From positions 1 to 6,274 of the forward strand of contig JAPYWT010000157.1 of the NCBI GenBank assembly GCA_028276215.1: DNA of 6,274 nucleotides. The letters run 5' to 3'. Each line of letters begins with the position of its first letter. Position 1 is the stretch's first letter. Both the position numbers and the translations under genes were made by a program. Positions 6,133-6,274 of this stretch are shown piece by piece. Source of the stretch: Thermoflexus sp. Lineage in GTDB: Bacteria; Chloroflexota; Anaerolineae; B4-G1; DUEL01. The notes beneath the pieces were generated by a model that searched no databases, was not told where the DNA came from, and worked only from the letters and a program-made list of their open reading frames with translations.

Positions 6133-6202
6133 TTAAAAAATTAACCCGGACATAAACCGGCATACTGACCACCTGACCCTTTGGGCTCACCCCTCCCCCC
6201 GG
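6133..6202. other. Stretch with no supported gene upstream of the binding protein
   Basis: This stretch contains an AT-rich patch (CTTTAAAAAATTA, 6131-6143) that stands out from the GC-rich surroundings, a small CCGG...CCGG dyad (6147-6161), and then a pyrimidine-rich run. The three minus-strand frames give neither a hydrophobic signal peptide nor a lipobox that could join the binding-protein frame. The AT-rich patch could be promoter material, but no -35/-10 pair is convincing. Confidence 0.5.
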
Positions 6203-6240
6203 CCCCCTCCCCGCTGCCGCTGCGCGGCGCGGGGAGGGGG
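6203..6240. repeat. Very GC-rich inverted repeat (hairpin) at the right edge
   Basis: CCCCCTCCCCGC (6203-6214) is matched exactly by GCGGGGAGGGGG (6229-6240). Inside, GCCGC (6216-6220) pairs with GCGGC (6224-6228) around a 3-nt loop, with one unpaired T at 6215. The total is 17 pairs with one bulge. The surrounding C-run (6191-6200) and G-runs (6249-6261) could extend pairing. It looks like an intergenic repeat element, and it could be a transcription terminator-like stem of a neighbour, but no T-tract is seen. Confidence 0.75.
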
Positions 6241-6274
6241 AGAAATGAGGGGGTTTGGGGGCGGCGGCTTCGCC

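Noticed and set aside
5942..6190. 82-codon minus-strand frame starting upstream of the binding protein, considered as its missing leader
   Set aside because: It reads a different frame through the linker, has no convincing hydrophobic core or lipobox, and would require a frameshift with no clear slippery site at the join.
1..6274. Searched by eye for tRNA, rRNA, CRISPR repeats, transposase genes and riboswitch-like conserved stems
   Set aside because: Nothing convincing was seen; the only repeats are the palindrome, the linker repeat and the right-edge inverted repeat.

Overview
The window is one block of sugar-uptake and glycoside-hydrolase genes. All of them lie on the minus strand, so transcription runs from right to left. 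By eye the DNA is GC-rich (about 60% or more). The genes show strong Shine-Dalgarno sequences, frequent stop/start coupling, a Tat-type leader, and a binding protein with an Ala-Pro-Thr-Gln repeat linker. This style is common in Chloroflexota such as Anaerolineae, but the phylum is an inference. The left edge cuts a gene and the right edge lies in a low-complexity GC-rich repeat, so this may be a whole contig from a fragmented assembly.

Layout in transcription order: (1) a CUT1-type extracellular sugar-binding protein (6132-4822) whose reading frame runs into a stop codon before any signal peptide; (2) a 129-nt gap holding a perfect 34-bp palindrome; (3) a MalF-type permease (4692-3715); (4) a MalG-type permease (3713-2832); (5) a lipoprotein of the TM1410/GH114 family (2823-1885); (6) a GH4 enzyme with the CHSV motif of alpha-galactosidases (1874-543); (7) the first 180 codons of a protein with a Tat-like leader (540 to beyond position 1), whose visible part could be the N-terminal beta-sandwich of a GH36/Sip1-like enzyme. 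From gene 3 onward the gaps are 1, 8, 10 and 2 nt, so genes 3-7 are almost certainly one transcript. Gene 1 probably belongs to it, with the palindrome tuning expression.

Working model (inference): the surface-anchored GH114-like lipoprotein, and perhaps the Tat-exported protein, process an alpha-linked galactose- or galactosamine-containing polymer outside the cell. The ABC transporter imports the oligosaccharides, and the cytoplasmic NAD/metal-dependent GH4 enzyme releases galactose-type sugars. No transporter ATPase, regulator or sugar kinase is present, so the ATPase must be encoded elsewhere, as is usual for CUT1 systems with a shared MsmX/MalK-type subunit.

The most notable signals are the missing export signal of the binding protein next to a repeat-like junction, the palindrome between binding protein and permeases, the non-ATG Tat-leader start of the last gene, and the pairing of GH114-like and GH4 enzymes with one importer.
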